A stretch of DNA of 64,000 nt from Halomonas eurihalina (lineage in GTDB: Bacteria > Pseudomonadota > Gammaproteobacteria > Pseudomonadales > Halomonadaceae): contig NZ_VTPU01000001.1 in assembly GCF_008274785.1 (NCBI RefSeq), positions 248,001 to 312,000 on the forward strand. Direction: 5' to 3'. The translations under genes were made by a program, and so were the position numbers. Below the pieces are notes generated by a model. The model was not told where the DNA came from, made no database searches, and was given only the letters and a program-made list of their open reading frames with translations. Shown piece after piece: positions 63,890 through 64,000 of this stretch (position 1 is the first letter of the stretch; each line of letters begins with the position of its first letter).

Positions 63890-64000
63890 GAACGTCACAT
63901 ATGCCTACAACGACCCCATATCTATCACACGATCCGTCATGGCGAGTGTTGAAGGGCGGTGCGCGATCACGACCCGAGTGATGGATAACGTCTGTATCGC
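63890..64000. other. Right edge of window
   Basis: 111 bases after tlyA with no gene or terminator that I can recognise. Confidence 0.4.

Overview
The window reads as a chromosomal segment of a GC-rich, moderately halophilic gammaproteobacterium, most likely Halomonadaceae (Halomonas or a close relative). This rests on gene content and order (dnaX-ybaB-recR, rnd-ycgL-ycgN, tal-STAS-phosphatase-mlaA), acidic proteins such as the DnaX linker, and high GC in ordinary regions (44 of 60 bases in a sample at 39001). No rRNA is present, so the genus is an inference.

Layout. 1-1132: an isoquinoline 1-oxidoreductase-type molybdenum hydroxylase pair (iorA and the 5' part of iorB). 1296-12060: a probable acquired island of about 10 kb, lower in GC (26 of 60 bases at 2881). 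It is bordered by two direct copies of the 3' end plus terminator of an acyl-CoA dehydrogenase gene and by dead IS3, IS30 and ISL3 transposase remnants. It carries one seven-gene minus-strand operon: MFS importer, cytosolic Cys-type sulfatase, formylglycine-generating enzyme, DeoR regulator, GldA-like polyol dehydrogenase, PfkB sugar kinase and a GatZ/KbaZ-family protein. This looks like a complete route for importing a sulfate-ester sugar or sugar alcohol, removing sulfate, and feeding the carbon through a tagatose-6-phosphate-type route into glycolysis. It is the strongest candidate here for an undescribed system.

11798-18480: fatty-acid degradation genes (acyl-CoA dehydrogenase, SDR 3-hydroxyacyl-CoA dehydrogenase, acyl-CoA synthetase, TetR repressor, thiolase) with a shared candidate operator. 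18511-31689: a phosphorus, arsenic and metal block with fetAB, phnDCEE, an arsenate operon (arsC, GAPDH, arsJ, arsR) and pstSCAB behind a Pho box. 31721-43614: Bcr/CflA efflux, transaldolase, an anti-sigma-antagonist/PP2C switch pair with mlaA, a FabH-like synthase, HrpA and FadD. 43714-48994: a glutamine-amidotransferase-like protein, a von Willebrand A membrane protein, a small membrane protein and an S9 peptidase. 49090-51819: molybdate transport modABC, which may supply the cofactor metal for the oxidoreductase at the left edge. 51839-59153: housekeeping genes (ycgN, ycgL, rnd, recR, ybaB, dnaX), an acetylpolyamine amidohydrolase and a TerB-like protein, then 4.5S RNA (ffs) on the minus strand. 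59680-62991: an ATP-grasp enzyme followed by a 682-residue protein in which I see a papain-type Gln-Cys-His-Asn arrangement. 63134-63889: tlyA.

Four intergenic gaps carry an unusual repeat: tandem heptads beginning CGAG, a short spacer, then heptads beginning CTCG, so that the element can fold back on itself.
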